Positions 37,501-51,300 of a DNA stretch of 64,000 bases are shown piece by piece (within the stretch, counting starts at the first letter, position 1; each line of letters begins with the position of its first letter). Under the pieces are notes generated by a model. The model did no database searches. It was not told the DNA's origin and saw only the letters and a program-made list of their open reading frames with translations. This DNA is from Patagioenas fasciata (lineage: Eukaryota; Chordata; Aves; Columbiformes; Columbidae). The stretch spans positions 19,550,867 through 19,614,866 of the forward strand of contig NC_092525.1 of NCBI RefSeq assembly GCF_037038585.1. Direction: 5' to 3'. A program made the translations under genes and the position numbers.

Positions 37501-40500
37501 ATGCAGCAACCTCCCACCTCCCAGCGGTGCCACCACCACCCGTGCCTGCTGTCACCACGGACAAGGCACCTCCGGTGACCTTCAGAGAAGAAACTGCATT
37601 TGCAGGGAATGAACTGTTTCCTACGTATCCCATCTCTGGCCAAAGCCTCGCCTGTTAAATTAAACCCATTTTGTTAAGGGGTTTAGACGCTGCTTGCCCA
37701 TATGCAGAATTATGTCTTTAAAGATTAAAAAATCCAATATAAACAAAATAAATCCAGGGAGCTGAATGCATGAATCATTATTTTAGTACATATTGTCCAT
37801 TCTAATCTGCAGTCCAATTGTGAAGTCATTCAAAATGCTGCTTCTCAGTAATTAGCAGGAATCTAACTCAGAGCCAATTTCTGATTAAATGTGCTTAAAA
37901 TCAATAAAACATCATGAGTGATTAGAGTCACGTGTGATTAGCCCTGTCGAACAAAGCAGAATAAGTTATGGCCTCAGTTTAACTTGTCAAAAAACAGAAC
38001 TGGGGGTGGGAATGAGGAGGAACAGCTGATATTTCTATAAAGGGTTTTTCTAGTTCTCTGCCTTTCTCTTCACTCCTTTGGAAAAGTGAAAGGATCAGTT
38101 TGTTTTCTGAAAATTACAGGCTGAAGGGAAAAGTTTGGGGTTGCTTTGGCTTCTCTTGTGGGTTTGTTTAAGGATATGCGAGGAACGGCATTTTTGTAAA
38201 TCCAGCATCTCAACTGCGGGAGGGTCACCTGCTTCTCCAGCTCAGTCCTGACTGTTTGCAGCAGGAATGGCACATGCTTGTAAGGAATTATTTTTTGTTT
38301 GCCTTTTTTTTTTTTTTCTGGAAGGGGCACAAGGATCACATCTCCCTCCCTGTGGTTGGAGGGTACCATGTCGTGTCATATCCCTTGTCAGTAATAGAAA
38401 TAAGAGTGGCAACAACCCGAAAACAGACGTTGATTGAAAAGCATTAGAAGATTAAGCTGGCGGGGAGCCAGTTTCTTTTGCATCACATGTATCGGGGCAG
38501 CACACAATAGTCCTGCCCTGGGATCCCCTGGACACACACCACCCCCCACCTTCTCTTTGGGGTCCAGAGAAAGGTGTTTCTTATGGAAAGTGGCTTTTTA
38601 GGCAAGTGGGTTTTGGCAGCATCCCTCACCCCAGCAGCTCGGGGCGGAGGTATGCAGCACCCGGGGGAAGGAGACGGCTGCGATCTCATGTTGGGCACGT
38701 GGGGGCTGTGTGGGGTGGGAGAGCTGCTCCACAGCTTGCCAGCAAAGCTTCCCTTGACGTCAGGCGATGGAGAACAGCACCCGTTTATAGTTACAGCTTC
38801 CTCACTTGCAGCTGTGTGACCACATCCCCGCTGGCTGGACCGTCAGAGGAAAATCCAGCTGTATCGCTCCATGCCGCCTCCGGATCCGGCGCTGACACTG
38901 ATGCTGCTGGGGCTCCTTCCTTTGTGTTTCGTTAACTAAAGTAAAAAACCCCACATCCACAGTGTGCATATGGTGGCGGGTGAAGAGGGGAGAGTTGGAA
39001 AGCATTGTCCCAAGTGCATTTCTATTGGCAAACCATGTATAATTGTATTATTTTGTGTCCCGTTTGAGAGAGCATTTTTTATCCCAAGAGTACATCTACA
39101 TGCTCGTTTCCTGCTCCCGGCAAGGCTCTGCCCTTCCACTCAGTGAAGCTTGGGAATTTTTGGCAAAATCTGATTTATTTATTTTTTCCCCCTTGAGTGT
39201 GTAATCTCTACGTGTTCCCTGCTGCAGGCAGCATTTGTATGTGGAGCTGCTTGGGACCACTTGTTCCATGAGACTCCTCTCTTGCCTGTCCCCTGGGATG
39301 AGAGCTTGTCACTCCGTGTCACACCCGAGAGATGCAGTGAGCCATTGGGATAGGCTGTATTTAACTTGGGCAAAGGACTTGGACAAACAAGGACCTTCTG
39401 CTAAGAGGAGCCCCACTATGGGCAACCCCACCATCTCCAAGCATAGTGTTGAGCTCTGGATTGGAGTTTCTTCCAAATGAAAAGAAAACACAAAGTTCAT
39501 TAAAAGGTGTTATTGAGTCAAAATTAGCATTTTAGAGTCAGTGAGGGCAGGTTGTGCATCACAACATGCCATTGGTGGGTCAGCACTACCAAGATGGGAA
39601 TGTTCCTTCACACCAAAAGTCAGTGCATGCCAACGGGGACAAAACAGCTGGTGCACCCTATAGAAATAGTTTATAGAAATAGTTTTTTCTACTGCTGTTC
39701 TTGTAAGCTGCTGGTCTTTAATGGCAAAAATAGTGCAGAAACAGAGGAACAGATCCTCAGCAGATATCCATGGCAGTATCTGGGTTGCCCCCAAATTACA
39801 CCAGCTGAGCCCCGGGATCTGCTGTGCTCTGAGAGATGAATCACCCTTCGCTGACCTCCTGGATCCAACAGCATCGTGGGACCATCTGTGCTCATCCTCA
39901 GTGCCACGGCACATGTGTGAAGCTTGGCCGCTCAAGGGGGTCAGCATCAGGACCAGAGGGTGCTGGTCAGCACTCAGGGCACCTCTGGAAATAAAACCGA
40001 GAGCTGAATGTGGGAATGACATAAATCAGCTAATTATTCCTCACCCTGCGCCCCCCATGCATAGTTCAGTGACTGACTTGGGGTTTTTTGCTTTTCCCTA
40101 AAGCAGCTGGAGATGGGATGTTGAACATGATGTGTTATTGCTCCTAATGGTATTAAAGAAAAACATCTCAAGTACTGGTTGGCATGTTTTGATTATATGT
40201 GAAGGTAAAATGAGTGCCAGATTTGGAGTGGAGAAGAGTTTTTCCTCCAGATCAGATTAGTTGGGGAAGCGAAGCAGGACATCGAGGTGTTGGGGTGCCG
40301 GGGCGGGGGTGGGCACTGAATATAATCTCCCTCTTAGAATTAATTTGGCATTTTCACTGAACAAATACTCGCTACACAAGACCAGAGCCCTCAGTGGTTT
40401 CTCTTTTCCCTTCCTTTGGTGTTACTATTTGTGGCTTTATTTATTTGCACTAAAAGCCTTAAGCTCATTATGGCATTTTTGCGAAGTGTTTTTGTGGCTT

Positions 40501-42345
40501 GTGTTGAGTGAGTGTGTGCAGAGCAGTTGTTCCCTGGACCCTTTTGGATTAATGTTTGTCATATGATTGCCTGCAATTTCATGACCTCTGTGGCTGAAGT
40601 GAACCCTCTGGGGTTTTTTTATGTATGTGCAATTTAGCTTTTAATTAAGGCGTTGTTATCCAGGGAGTTGCAGCTTGGTTGGTTTGCATGCCCCAAGGTT
40701 CTCCTGGCTTGATACTGGAGTAAGGTAGCCCATATTTGGAAATATTTAGCTCGTTTCTCCTGTTTCAGTTGTCCAAGCTGTTTGAATCTTCAGTCTTCTT
40801 TTCCAATGTTTACTGAAGAACAGCAGTTTTTTTTAACACTCCCTTTTATCACACAGTGTGATCAGCCGAGCTCAGACAATGTGTATTCATGCTGGGCTCT
40901 GTTGCTCATTTAGCAGTCTACAAACTACTAACGAAGTGCAGATGCACTGAGGAAGATCCTCCCTCCATGGATGAGCCCAGGGCTGGGCTGCATTGAGGAA
41001 CCGTGGCGTGCCATTTGCAGCAGTTGGTTGCAGGGATCGCAGGCCTGAGTAGTTGTATGGGCTGTAGGACTACTCATTCCTAAGGTTTTATGTACATTTT
41101 ATATAGGTTTTTATAAGGTTTTTTGTATGCTTCTGTCACCCTCATAGCTTACCAGGTCAGCACAATTAATTCAGCTGGGTTTTATTTTTATTTCTCTTCC
41201 TATTTGCTCCTACTTTTCTGTGCTAGCATAGTTCATCAGGTCCTTGTGTTTAGCTCTTAAAGCGAATATTATACATGGACAAAAGGCCTGTGTTTCTGCA
41301 GGAAGACAAGCAGTTTCTGGTGCTGTGGGTTTTGTGTGTTCAGGCTCTGTCACGTGCACAGGATTGATTTTCCGAGCTGACTTCATTTTCATGCATGATA
41401 TATCTCGGCTGTCTCTAGGATACCCAAAGATTTTGGCAGCTTTGACAGACACCTGGCTCCAGATTAACATCATATGATGGAGCAGACGGGTTCCAGACCT
41501 TCATCCTACCCCTTCAGATAGACCTGGTTCCCCCACTCCTCCTGCCCCTTCCCAAAACAGGGATTTACTTGACAGGAAGTTCCCAAGATGCCATGCCCAA
41601 CTGCCTAAAGATTACTACTGCTCACAGGTTTTCACACATCTGTTTTGGAACACAGGCAACTCAAGTTGAATGTTACTGCAGTGGTTTTGGGTGTAATTCT
41701 GGATAATCATATGCGATCTCAGTAAGTAGTTAACAGAGGTGGCTCAAGCATCAGAATTTCAGTGCCAGAACAAATGTGGAGAACCAGAAGGTCTTGAGAC
41801 AATTTTGATGAAACACTTTTATTGAGTTCAGGTTTGGTATGTGTAGAAAGTTCCTTGTATGTTAGGTGAGCTCCAGTATCTCCATCCTTGTCCAGTGTGA
41901 ACGGCTTAGTGTTTCGTTCTTAGAGAGTGCTTCTTACCACTGCCTTTGTTTTAAAGCTGTTGATTTTTGCTTCCAATTTTTCCAGGCTCAGTGGTGAGAT
42001 GTTGAGCGGGTGCTACACTAATCTAATAATCTTCAGAAATCATTCTGGGGTATTTAATATTCATATGGTGGCCAAACTCTGAGTTCAGTCAGTTGTAATC
42101 ATCACACTGGAGCATGGTCAAGATGGGAAGTTTGGCCTGGACCCTATGGCCATCTGGCCATGGGGAAACCAGCTGCCTCCTGAGCTAAAAATGCCCTTCA
42201 TCCGTCATGATAAATCTCCTTTTCTACCAACAAACCTTCATTCTGCAGTTTAGCTCCATGTGTGTAAATGACCGTACTCATCAAATAGGGTTGTTGATGG
42301 TTGTTCAGGTTTCATGTGGCCCCTTGGAGAAAACTCGCACCAAAT
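34571..42345. other. Intergenic stretch, no supported gene
   Basis: It contains the candidate noncoding element at 37640-37965. Overlapping frames at 37160-37658 and 39510-40101 (minus frame of 170 codons) lie in GC-richer DNA and have no domain. Confidence 0.55.
37640..37965. promoter_or_regulatory. AT-rich candidate conserved noncoding element
   Basis: The stretch is rich in homeodomain-type cores (aattag, gattaa, two tgattag, taat) and has no repeat or long open frame. This composition is typical of developmental enhancers, which are common around NFIA. Conservation cannot be tested here, so this is inference. Confidence 0.2.
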
Positions 42346-42401
42346 AACCTGGCAATAATGGTGAGTGGATTTGAACCTGGCAATAATGGTGAGTGGATTT
42401 G
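42346..42401 (+). repeat. Perfect 28-bp tandem duplication
   Basis: Two identical 28-bp units (42346-42373 and 42374-42401) begin aacctggcaataatggtgag. The absence of any difference indicates a recent duplication. Confidence 0.95.
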
Positions 42402-43790
42402 CCAGACCTTGCAAAAATCCCCCACCGGGTACATGCACCTTGGTGGCATCACCTGGAAAGGCAAGTGCTTGTGAATCATTTGAGCCAAGGGGTGTAGAAA
42501 GGTCATGAAGGGACAGGATCCTTCCAAATGAAAGGCACATTCAGAGCATTCTTGAAACTGCCTTCAGTGAAACAGGAGTCATCTCTCCTGACATTGACTA
42601 CTCCATTGCTTGCTAATTGAGGCAAAGAGATTCTTGTGATCCAGGAATTACCTCCTGCTAAGTTCAGATGCCTCAGGTAGGCGAGATAGATCATGCTTTA
42701 GCCATTCATTTCTCTCTGTTGATGCTAAAGGGAATCTATACCCCTAACTCCAATGTAGACATCAACCCCAGAGACATCTAACATCCATGGACATGTGAAT
42801 CTCAGCTGGGTTGTCTCTGCCTCTAAGCATGAATATGAGAAAAGAGGAGCCAGGCTGAAGGCAAATTAAACACATAAAACAGATGCAAAATTTTGAAAAA
42901 GACAGAAGCTGTGACATGGCCCATAATCCTGGGAAAACTAAGGGCACCTACCGAAAAACGGGAGCAGCAGAGAAGGCAGCGTTGGACCAGTGCAGGAAGA
43001 TGAAAACTTCATTTCAATACTGAAAGTGACAGTTTCTAGAATCCACCTTCTCTGTCCCTCCCAAAATGTAAATGCTTGTAGTTACCCCTCTGAAAATCTG
43101 AAGCAGTTTTGTGGTAGTAAGTAGCAGATTCTTGGCTACTGGAGCCTCAGTGTGGCAGATGGGTTTTTTGGAAAATGACACTTGCAGAGCCCAGCTGGTA
43201 ACCACAGCTGAGATCTCCCAATCAGGGATCTTAGAAGTCACCGGCTGTATCAGCTTTGATTTCACTGGAAACAGCGGCTGGGCTGCTGCAAATTACACCC
43301 AGGTGTTAGGTGGAGAGGTCAGACTTGGCCAGCGGTTCCCAGAACAATAACAGCCATTTCAGGCAATTCCCCGTGTTTGCCACAAGAAACGTCTGTGTTA
43401 ACTCTGATATTGCTGGAACGTTTGACAAAGAATTTTGACTTTTTAGGTGGTCCGTTAAAAAATTTAATACCTTGGGTTTGAGTGGTATTTAGGTCTATTT
43501 TGGCTGAGGGTTGGGCACTTTTTTCTGTTGCTGCCCAAACACCTACCTTGCTTTGAAAAGGTAAATCTGCCACCAGCCTAAACCAAACCAGAAACTGGTA
43601 TTCCACCCCCCCCAGCAGGAATGGTTGGCATTTAGAAACAGTTCCCTTCTGAATCACACAAGAACCTTGGAATATTAAAAGATTTTCTTGAGTAAAAGGA
43701 TAGTAGAGTGTTTTCTCTCACATGTGGCAAAATGAAAATCAGTCAAGAATTTCCCTAAAAAAAATAAACAATGCAGCATATGGGGAGCTC

Positions 43791-43810
43791 TGTTGTTGCT
43801 GTTGTTGTTG
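43791..43810 (+). repeat. (TTG)n microsatellite with one GCT
   Basis: Six to seven TTG units interrupted once. Confidence 0.85.
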
Positions 43811-44213
43811 AAATCTTCATGCTCCTTGAAAATTTTGGAGAAGTGTCATTTTCAGATGGAGGCGGGGAGTATGTGGCGTGTTTGACCAGTTGCACTTGCT
43901 TCCAGCTCAGAAACATCAACTGGGATTTTACTTTATCTCTGCTGAGGGCTGGATATTGTTTTCCCAGCACAAATGACTTTGTATTTTTCTTTTTTTTTTC
44001 TTGTACCAGGCCTAGCTGTACCCAGTATTAAATGAAGGGACTTGCAGGTATTTTCAGTGTCAACTGCAAACTGTTTTGTATTTTAACTTGCCTCGAGATC
44101 AAGGGAGTGCAGCTTTCTTTGTACCATCTGATCTGAATGCTGTTTAACCCTCCTTTTCCAATAGTTTCTGTGTCCTCAAACTTTGTCTCTAAAACTTACT
44201 TTTTGCACCCGTG

Positions 44214-44312
44214 CCATATGCACACCCACCTGGATGTGTTATGTGCTATGCTATGTTTTATGCTGTGTTAAGTGCTATGCACACACACCTAACCGTGATG
44301 TGTTATAAGTAG
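44214..44312 (+). repeat. Degenerate ATGCTGTGTTA-like low-complexity repeat
   Basis: Variants of tgtgttatgtgctatg recur several times, flanked by cacaccca and acacacacct at the two ends and followed by gtgatgtgttat. This suggests a decayed short tandem array. Confidence 0.5.
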
Positions 44313-45679
44313 AGATAGCTGTGGATTTTCCATCCTGTCATTTTCCAACAGAAAAACTAGATTCAAAAACATCAGATTTTGCCATTGAAAAATAGAAGTC
44401 CTTTCTCTCCATCTCCACAGCCCCCAAATAAAGCCATCATTGGGAAAATTGAACTTAAGTATTTCATTTGGGGATGGATTGATTGTAATTAGAGTATACA
44501 TAATGTTTCAACTGAATGTTTTATTTTTTCATTGTTTCAACCAAGTGTTGAACTGCTTTTGCCAGTGGTGAAACCAGAGACCACGAGAGACATGGTTCAG
44601 TCCTGTACCTTGTCATGGGACATGACCTCTCCTTTCACATGGTGTGCAGTGGTCTTCAAACCTTTACGAGTGATGGGAAGTGGCATTTGGCTGATGCCAT
44701 AGACCTATGGAGTCCTGATTTGCAGACTGGGACTGGATGGCTTACGTCATTGTTCCCAGAGAAAGGGGCAGAGTGCTGGGCTGCTCCATGTTTGCGTCCA
44801 TAAGATACTTCCGATTGCCTGCAGGGAGCACTGGAGAAGGTGTTCATTTTACCAGATTAGCTCTTGTGAGTGTTTTTTATGGAAGGGAGTGGTTGTAGGG
44901 GCCTTCCTGTTGCCATTTCTGCTTTAGGAGACACCTAAGAAGGACTTTGGTGCCAGTCGGGCAGGGTCAGTGGAAGGGATGGAGTCAAGCAGCTGATGAA
45001 CAAGTTGTTTGGTCTGTGGCTCACTTCAGTTTATATTGAGCTCTACAAACAGAGAGTCAAGTTCTTTCAAAAAAAATATTTTCAAAAAAATAATTATAGA
45101 AATTATTGCTATCCAGTTGGCAGCTGGAAGTTGACAGCACTAGTGGTTCTGCTTTGCTTTCAAAGCCCGAAAGCACTTTTAAAGACAGAGAGATCCTGTT
45201 GCTGCCTGCAGGAGTTCACAGTCATTCTCTGAGCAATTCTCCTTTCTTTGTCTTCCTAAAATTATTAGTTTTTTGTCCTTTCTGTTTTACTTCTCAACAA
45301 TTTTCTTTGCAGCAGCCCAGGAAAGCAGGAGATTCCAGCTCACAAGGCTCCAACTGCAAAATGCTGTGTCCAGGAGGGAGGGCAGGTGAAGTAACTCTGG
45401 CTATGCTTCAGTGAAACTGATGAGTGGGACACCAGAAGACACCAGTGCAGAAAGCTAGAGTGGATGCTCCATCCGTGCAATATTTAGAAAAAAAAAAAAA
45501 AGGTAATATACAACTAACAGACAGATTATATTATGGGGTCTGCTTACATGACATAGAGATTGGGACTCAGATCTATCCTGTGAAAGTAAACAGTTTTAAA
45601 ACCATTTTTAATGAAGTTGCATTTTCCAAGGCATGAGACCCTGTGAATTCACTGGAGAAGTTTTTTGACATCATAGCTC

Positions 45680-45765
45680 TATAGGTAAAGCATAGTCCTG
45701 AAAGTCAGGAAGTATGTGTTCTCCCAGCTCAATGGCAATTTTGCTGCATGGACAATTAACCTCAT
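45680..45765 (+). mobile_element. Ancient MIR/L2-like fragment
   Basis: The pieces taggtaaagcatagtcctga, aagtcaggaag and gacaattaacctcatttc, in that order, resemble the MIR core ('agagcactggactaggagtcagg...', '...agttacttaacctctctgag'). It is highly diverged. Confidence 0.4.
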
Positions 45766-48382
45766 TTCATGTACCATGTTTATGCATTCAGTCTTCCTTT
45801 AACCCATCATAGGCTTTCATGTGGCTTCATAGTCCTCCAGACCAGCTAGTGAGCAACTAACCTGTGCCAGCCAGGGTGTGGACATTGAAGCTCCTGCCCT
45901 GCATAATGGATTCATTTGGATCTGATTCGATAAGTTTTATGTAGCTGAGTATACACATGGTTCTTAAAACAAAGGGATCTGAGCTCTTTTCTGGGATTTG
46001 TGACTTCCTTTGTTTGCTACATCTTGTTTTTTTGGCAAATCAGAGTGCATGCTAAGTATGTGCTAATACACAGACTGAATGACAATATACTATCAGAGAT
46101 TATTTCACTCCTTTCTCATGGCCTATTTTATGAGATTTAGACACTATAGGCTGACTGAGACAAGAGGTATCCAGATTATTTAATTTTCACTAAGCAGATC
46201 GATTTGGGGTTTATTGGTTTCATTTTGCTTGGTGAGGTTTTTTCCTATAAATAATTTTCTTTTTTGCATTTAGGTATGTTGGAAAAGGAAAATTATCTAT
46301 TCCATAATTATAGACTTATCTGTGATCTAGTTTGAGTTCTCTGAAAATTGTCTCAGCTTTCAAAAATGTCTGTTGTGGAGAAAGCATACCATTACAGCTG
46401 TTCTGCAGTATTTAAAGGGCAGAAGCACCTGAACTATTGCTCCCCTGACTTCTGTTTCCCATGAGTGAAAAATATCTTACAGACGGAATATTGCTGATAA
46501 CCAAACACAGGGCGGAATTGTTGCTTGTTCCCTATTCTCGAACAGCGATGCACTGAAAATAGAAACAGCTGCATCTTTCAATTGGGTGAAATTTGAATAA
46601 TGTTGCTGTGCTTGAAATAAAATGGGAAAACCATGTGGAGTGAGAGGTTTGATCTGATAGGTGCAGATAATACCCAATTTCAGAATTCTGGGGCAGGTAT
46701 AATTCTATATTTCTCATTACCCGAAACTCAAGAGTATTTGAATCTGGGGTTCTAGCTGCTGCTTATAAAGACAGAAACGTCGACACAGAGGTTCACACTA
46801 GGCTGCTCAGGGAGTAGTCCTGCCAGCAAATGCTGGTGATAGTCAGATGTAGCAGACCAGTGATTACCATATGAACTCTATGAAATTTTAGACCAAGAAA
46901 GGGAGAGATGTTATTCTTCCTTAACTCTATTTCTTGGAATGATTGTACAAGTTCTAAAAGAATTTACTGAAATTAGTAGAATTTTTCCAAGAGTTAAAGT
47001 TTTAAAGTGCCAGCAAATCAAGAACACTTATGGACTGTAATTCTTAGGAATGATACATATCTCTCATACAGGAACATACAGGAAAGTAGCCCCAAAATCC
47101 AGGCCTCTCCATGGTGCTCTGTGCACCACAGGTGTTGGACCAGCTACAGATCTCTGGCACACAGCAGAGCTGTTATTTAGTAGAATACTTCTGAAATGGC
47201 CAAACTGAAAGCAATTTCTGCACATGAACTGGATAAACTAAGCGAGTTAGGTCTTGCAGTTCCCAAGTATATTCAAAGACCCAGGTCCCAATGTAGGCCC
47301 AATCACCACAATTGTCCAACGTGGTGCCATCACACTGGGCTCACAGCTGTGCTCCGCAGGAGACAACAGCATGAACAGGAAGCAGGATTGCAGTCCTGTT
47401 GCAGTGCTATGTTGGATTGAATTTGTTCCTCCAGGACTGTCTGAAAGGCTTTGGAGGATCCTTCTGATTTGGTTTGTTGTCAGCTCATGGGACCACACCT
47501 CTGTTGCTCCCGTCCTCCTGTTCCTCTCGGTCTCTGTGGTTCCCTGAGGCCTCCCAAAGGCTTTCCCGTGCAATATTTGCACCTTTCACATACTTGTGCT
47601 TGTTTGTCACATCTCATGATTTACTCATTGTACGCTGATGCATATTTACTAATTCTAACATTTCCTCATTAGTCATTCCCTCCAGGCCCATTAATCACTA
47701 TAAATTTCCAAACGAGAGGCTGCAGTACATCGTTCCTTCCAACAGACAGCTGACACGTAGTAATTAGGCAGCTGAACATAAAAATAATGAGGCTGAGGCT
47801 CCCGCAGACCTCCTTCCCCCTCTCAGCACCTCGAGGGCAGCCTCTTTGCAGCACACGCGGCCCCGCACGCTGCCGCTCGCACTGCGGCTGCACAAGCTGC
47901 TCCCCAACGCAGATGTGCCTGTTTTGCTCTCTTTATCCCCAAAACCTGCTCTCTGATCCATTGAAGAGATACTCAAGCATTTAGCTTCGTGACTCCTGGT
48001 GGTGTTTTTCCGTGCATCACGTCAACCTAGACACTGAATTATTTAATCTCTCTACCTCCCCTGTTTCCCTGTCATGTGGGGACTGGTCCAGTTCCTGTTG
48101 TTCATCTCTACCTGCTGCTCCAGAAAATCCTTGTGCCAAGCTGCCCTGCCAGTTTGCCGCAGACTCTCTAGCTCAGAGCACACTCCTGGAAATAATGCAT
48201 CTTTTCACAATGGCTTTACACCCTGAAATAAATAGCATGATTCAGGCGTTGGTTTGACTGCCGTGTGTAATACAAAAAAGGTCTGAGAGACCAAAAAGCT
48301 CTTTGTATCCAGCCTAATTTTCCTGTTTTCTTGTATTCTCCCTCCTCTGCACAGTCGGGGAGCTGCTCTGCAGTCTTTTGTC

Positions 48383-48398
48383 TTTTTTTTTTTTTTTT
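48383..48398 (+). repeat. Homopolymeric T run
   Basis: A run of 16 T. No retroposon body is recognisable on the minus strand beside it. Confidence 0.85.
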
Positions 48399-51300
48399 GT
48401 TTGGCCAGAATGCTTTGTGGTGATCACTTTTGTTTGCTGCAGAAATACCCCGGAAATTGAGTGCCCATGGAGAGGGACACAGCACCATCCGCTCCAAATT
48501 ACACTTCTGTGTCCGGCATTGCTGACCAAACTGGAGTTAATGAGAGGTAGGAAGAAACTTCCCCTGTACGTCTTTTTTTTTCTCCTGCTCCCTTCTGAAG
48601 GAACGTGTCTTGGCTGCATTTGGCTTAAATAGACCCTTGATCTGCTTTGTTTATGGTAATTTCTTTATTCCTGTGAGAGAGAGGGAAGGCAGCACCGAAA
48701 TGATATTGTTCTGGGACTGTAGATGGGCAGATGGTTTGAAAAAATGATTGCAAGATTTCACTTGCACTCTGGGCCTGTCTTTCACATTGGGGTGCAAAGA
48801 CCAAGTTTTGTCTTCTGTCACGGGCAACCTAATTTAGGTTGCCTAAAACTTGAAATCAGCTTGAAGACAAATCCCCAAGGTCAACGACACCACAGATTTG
48901 GAGGTTAAGGAATTGAGGTTAAGAACTGACAAACAAGGATGTTGAGACAAGATTATGGAAATGAGGATCTGTAGCAAATTCTCTCTTGTTTCCCCCTTGT
49001 AACCTATTAATGACATTAGCACCCGTCTTTGACAGTCTCTCCTTGAAGGGCAACTTACTTGCTCAGTAAAGATGCTTTTATGAGTCCCAGAAACAAGCGC
49101 AGGAAAACATGTGGGCAAATCTGCTAAGACCCGGATATGGGACACAGTCCTTAAAAGCCCTGCATTGACCTAAAAGAAATCACCTGAAAGAAGGAGGAGA
49201 GCAGAACAGTTAATAGGTGGGACCCCACAGCTGTATCCCCGTCCTGGTCCATGCACTGAAAGCGAACATCCTTTTTTACCTCCAATGCTGCAGAATGCAT
49301 TTGGTTAAAAATTCGGTCTTTCCATCTCCCCAGTGAGCTGGAGCACTTCTGCTGTCCCTTCTCACAGCTGCAAAAGCTGCAATTCTGAGGGATTAAAGCC
49401 AAGATCATAAACTGGTACCTATTAACATGGCCTGCCCAGCTCAAATTGCTTATCTCCTGAGCCCTTGGAGTAAGTTAGCATTTTGTGTAATGTGTTTTGT
49501 TGTTGCTAATGCAAGTCACTGCTCAGAGGTTGCTGAAGTCATCTCCAGGAAGAGTTTTTGGATACCTCGTCCTTGGCCAGAAATTTTTGCTGTAAGTATC
49601 TTACTCATCTTCACATAGGAACAGTAAGCGAAGCATGGGCTGGATTATTTCTGCACGATTCTTTGACTAAAACACAAGACCCACATTTTCCTGCAAAGTT
49701 GTGTCCCATCTCATGCACTGCAGCTTGGTTGCTGCAAGTGAGGTTTCCTCCCAAGATCGGTGTAGCACAAGACCTTTCCTCACTGTTTTTCTCCTGATCT
49801 TCCTCACAGAGAGCTGACCAAGGACAGCCGGATGGATAGGAGGTATTTAATGGAGGTGGCTTTAGTTGCCTGTGAAGTTGGTGGACTGAGCCACAGGGTT
49901 CACTCCTCTTCTTGTCTGTAGCAGTTTTCTACCAGTGTTAGTGAGGTCAGGCCCATTTCTTTCTCGTGAGTAGATGACAGAAAGCAAAGTGAACATGTTC
50001 CTTTTCTTTAATATATTAACCAGTGATGGCTAATGAACACCTACCATCCTATTGATCTCAGATGTATGAATTTGTGGCCTTGTTACAAATTTTCTGGTGC
50101 TTCAGCTCCCTAACATTGAAGTATTCACTCATAGTAGCTATAGCTTTACGAATAGTTGGGGTTTTTTTTCAGAAATAGTTTTTCCATCTGTTTGTTCCAT
50201 TTTCCCATCTGTTCCTCCAGCCTCATAGTCTTGTTCAACCTGTTTACAAAGATTGCCTTAAAGTGAATATATAAATATATATTTTTTAATTTATTTTTTT
50301 TCCCAGGACAATTGTTTCCTTCATATTGGTTTGATTTGTTCTTAAACTGCCTTTCTGAACTACTCTGGGCACTTTTTCTGCTCACCCATTTACCTTTCCA
50401 ATATGTGCTTTAATCCATCAACATGACCATATACTTTAAGGCCACGAGGAGTTCTTGTGTGGTGCATGGCGATCACTGCAGCACAGCTGGACCTGTGAGT
50501 AGGTCCTGGTGAGAAAGCCAGCGTGCCCATGGATGATGTCCAGGTGGTTACCATGAAGGCGGGTGACACCAGAGCATTCCCGGTAGTGCTGCTCTCAATG
50601 AATGGGATGACTCAATTTGGGCATGTTGCTTTTTTGCTACACCAAAGTACAACTCCCTGCTACCAGAAGATGCAGGGTAGTGGACAGCCCAACTATTGCT
50701 CTTTGCCACCTCACCTGCTCTCCACCACGATGCTGTTCAGTCACCTGTACAGGGGCATTTTCCTCCAGTGTGACCCAGGTGTTGTTCAATGGCTAGACAT
50801 CTTTTAAAAGAGTTATCAGGCAATCCAGAAGCACAAGAACATTGTGGTAGGAAGCACATACATTTAAAATGAAGGATTAATTGCCACCAAATAATCTGCC
50901 TGTTCTCAATAAAGACCTCAACTGAAGATGGTCTTGCAGCACCTCCCAAGTGTTCCCTTCACTGGAGAACCTCTTAAGTAGCTTCTGAGTAGTTACCAGA
51001 TAGAGATTAAGGTACCCAAGGCAGTCCCCAGCCTGTGTTTGACCAATCTGGAAAAAAAATTGCAGGAATCATCAGCCGGTATTTTATTACACTTAGATCA
51101 GAAGCTGGACTGGATTTGTCTGTGTAATTGCCTGAGAGATACAAGTGAGCGCCCTTCAAAAAGGTATCATTTCTGCCACAAAGAGAGCATGAATCTGTGT
51201 CTCTCCAGGCCACCCAAAAAGTGATCTTTGATTTGTCAAAATAATCCTTTATACAGGGTAATCAGGAGCTTGGAAGATATCCAAAATGTGTTAATCTACA

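Noticed and set aside
39510-40022. 170-codon minus-strand frame.
   Set aside because: A plus frame of 126 codons overlaps it, and neither translation resembles a known family.
49151-49444. DQDGD-containing minus frame considered as an EF-hand (C1orf87 is a neighbour in mammals).
   Set aside because: The loop lacks the rest of the EF-hand pattern and its flanking helices, and there is no splice context. It is chance.
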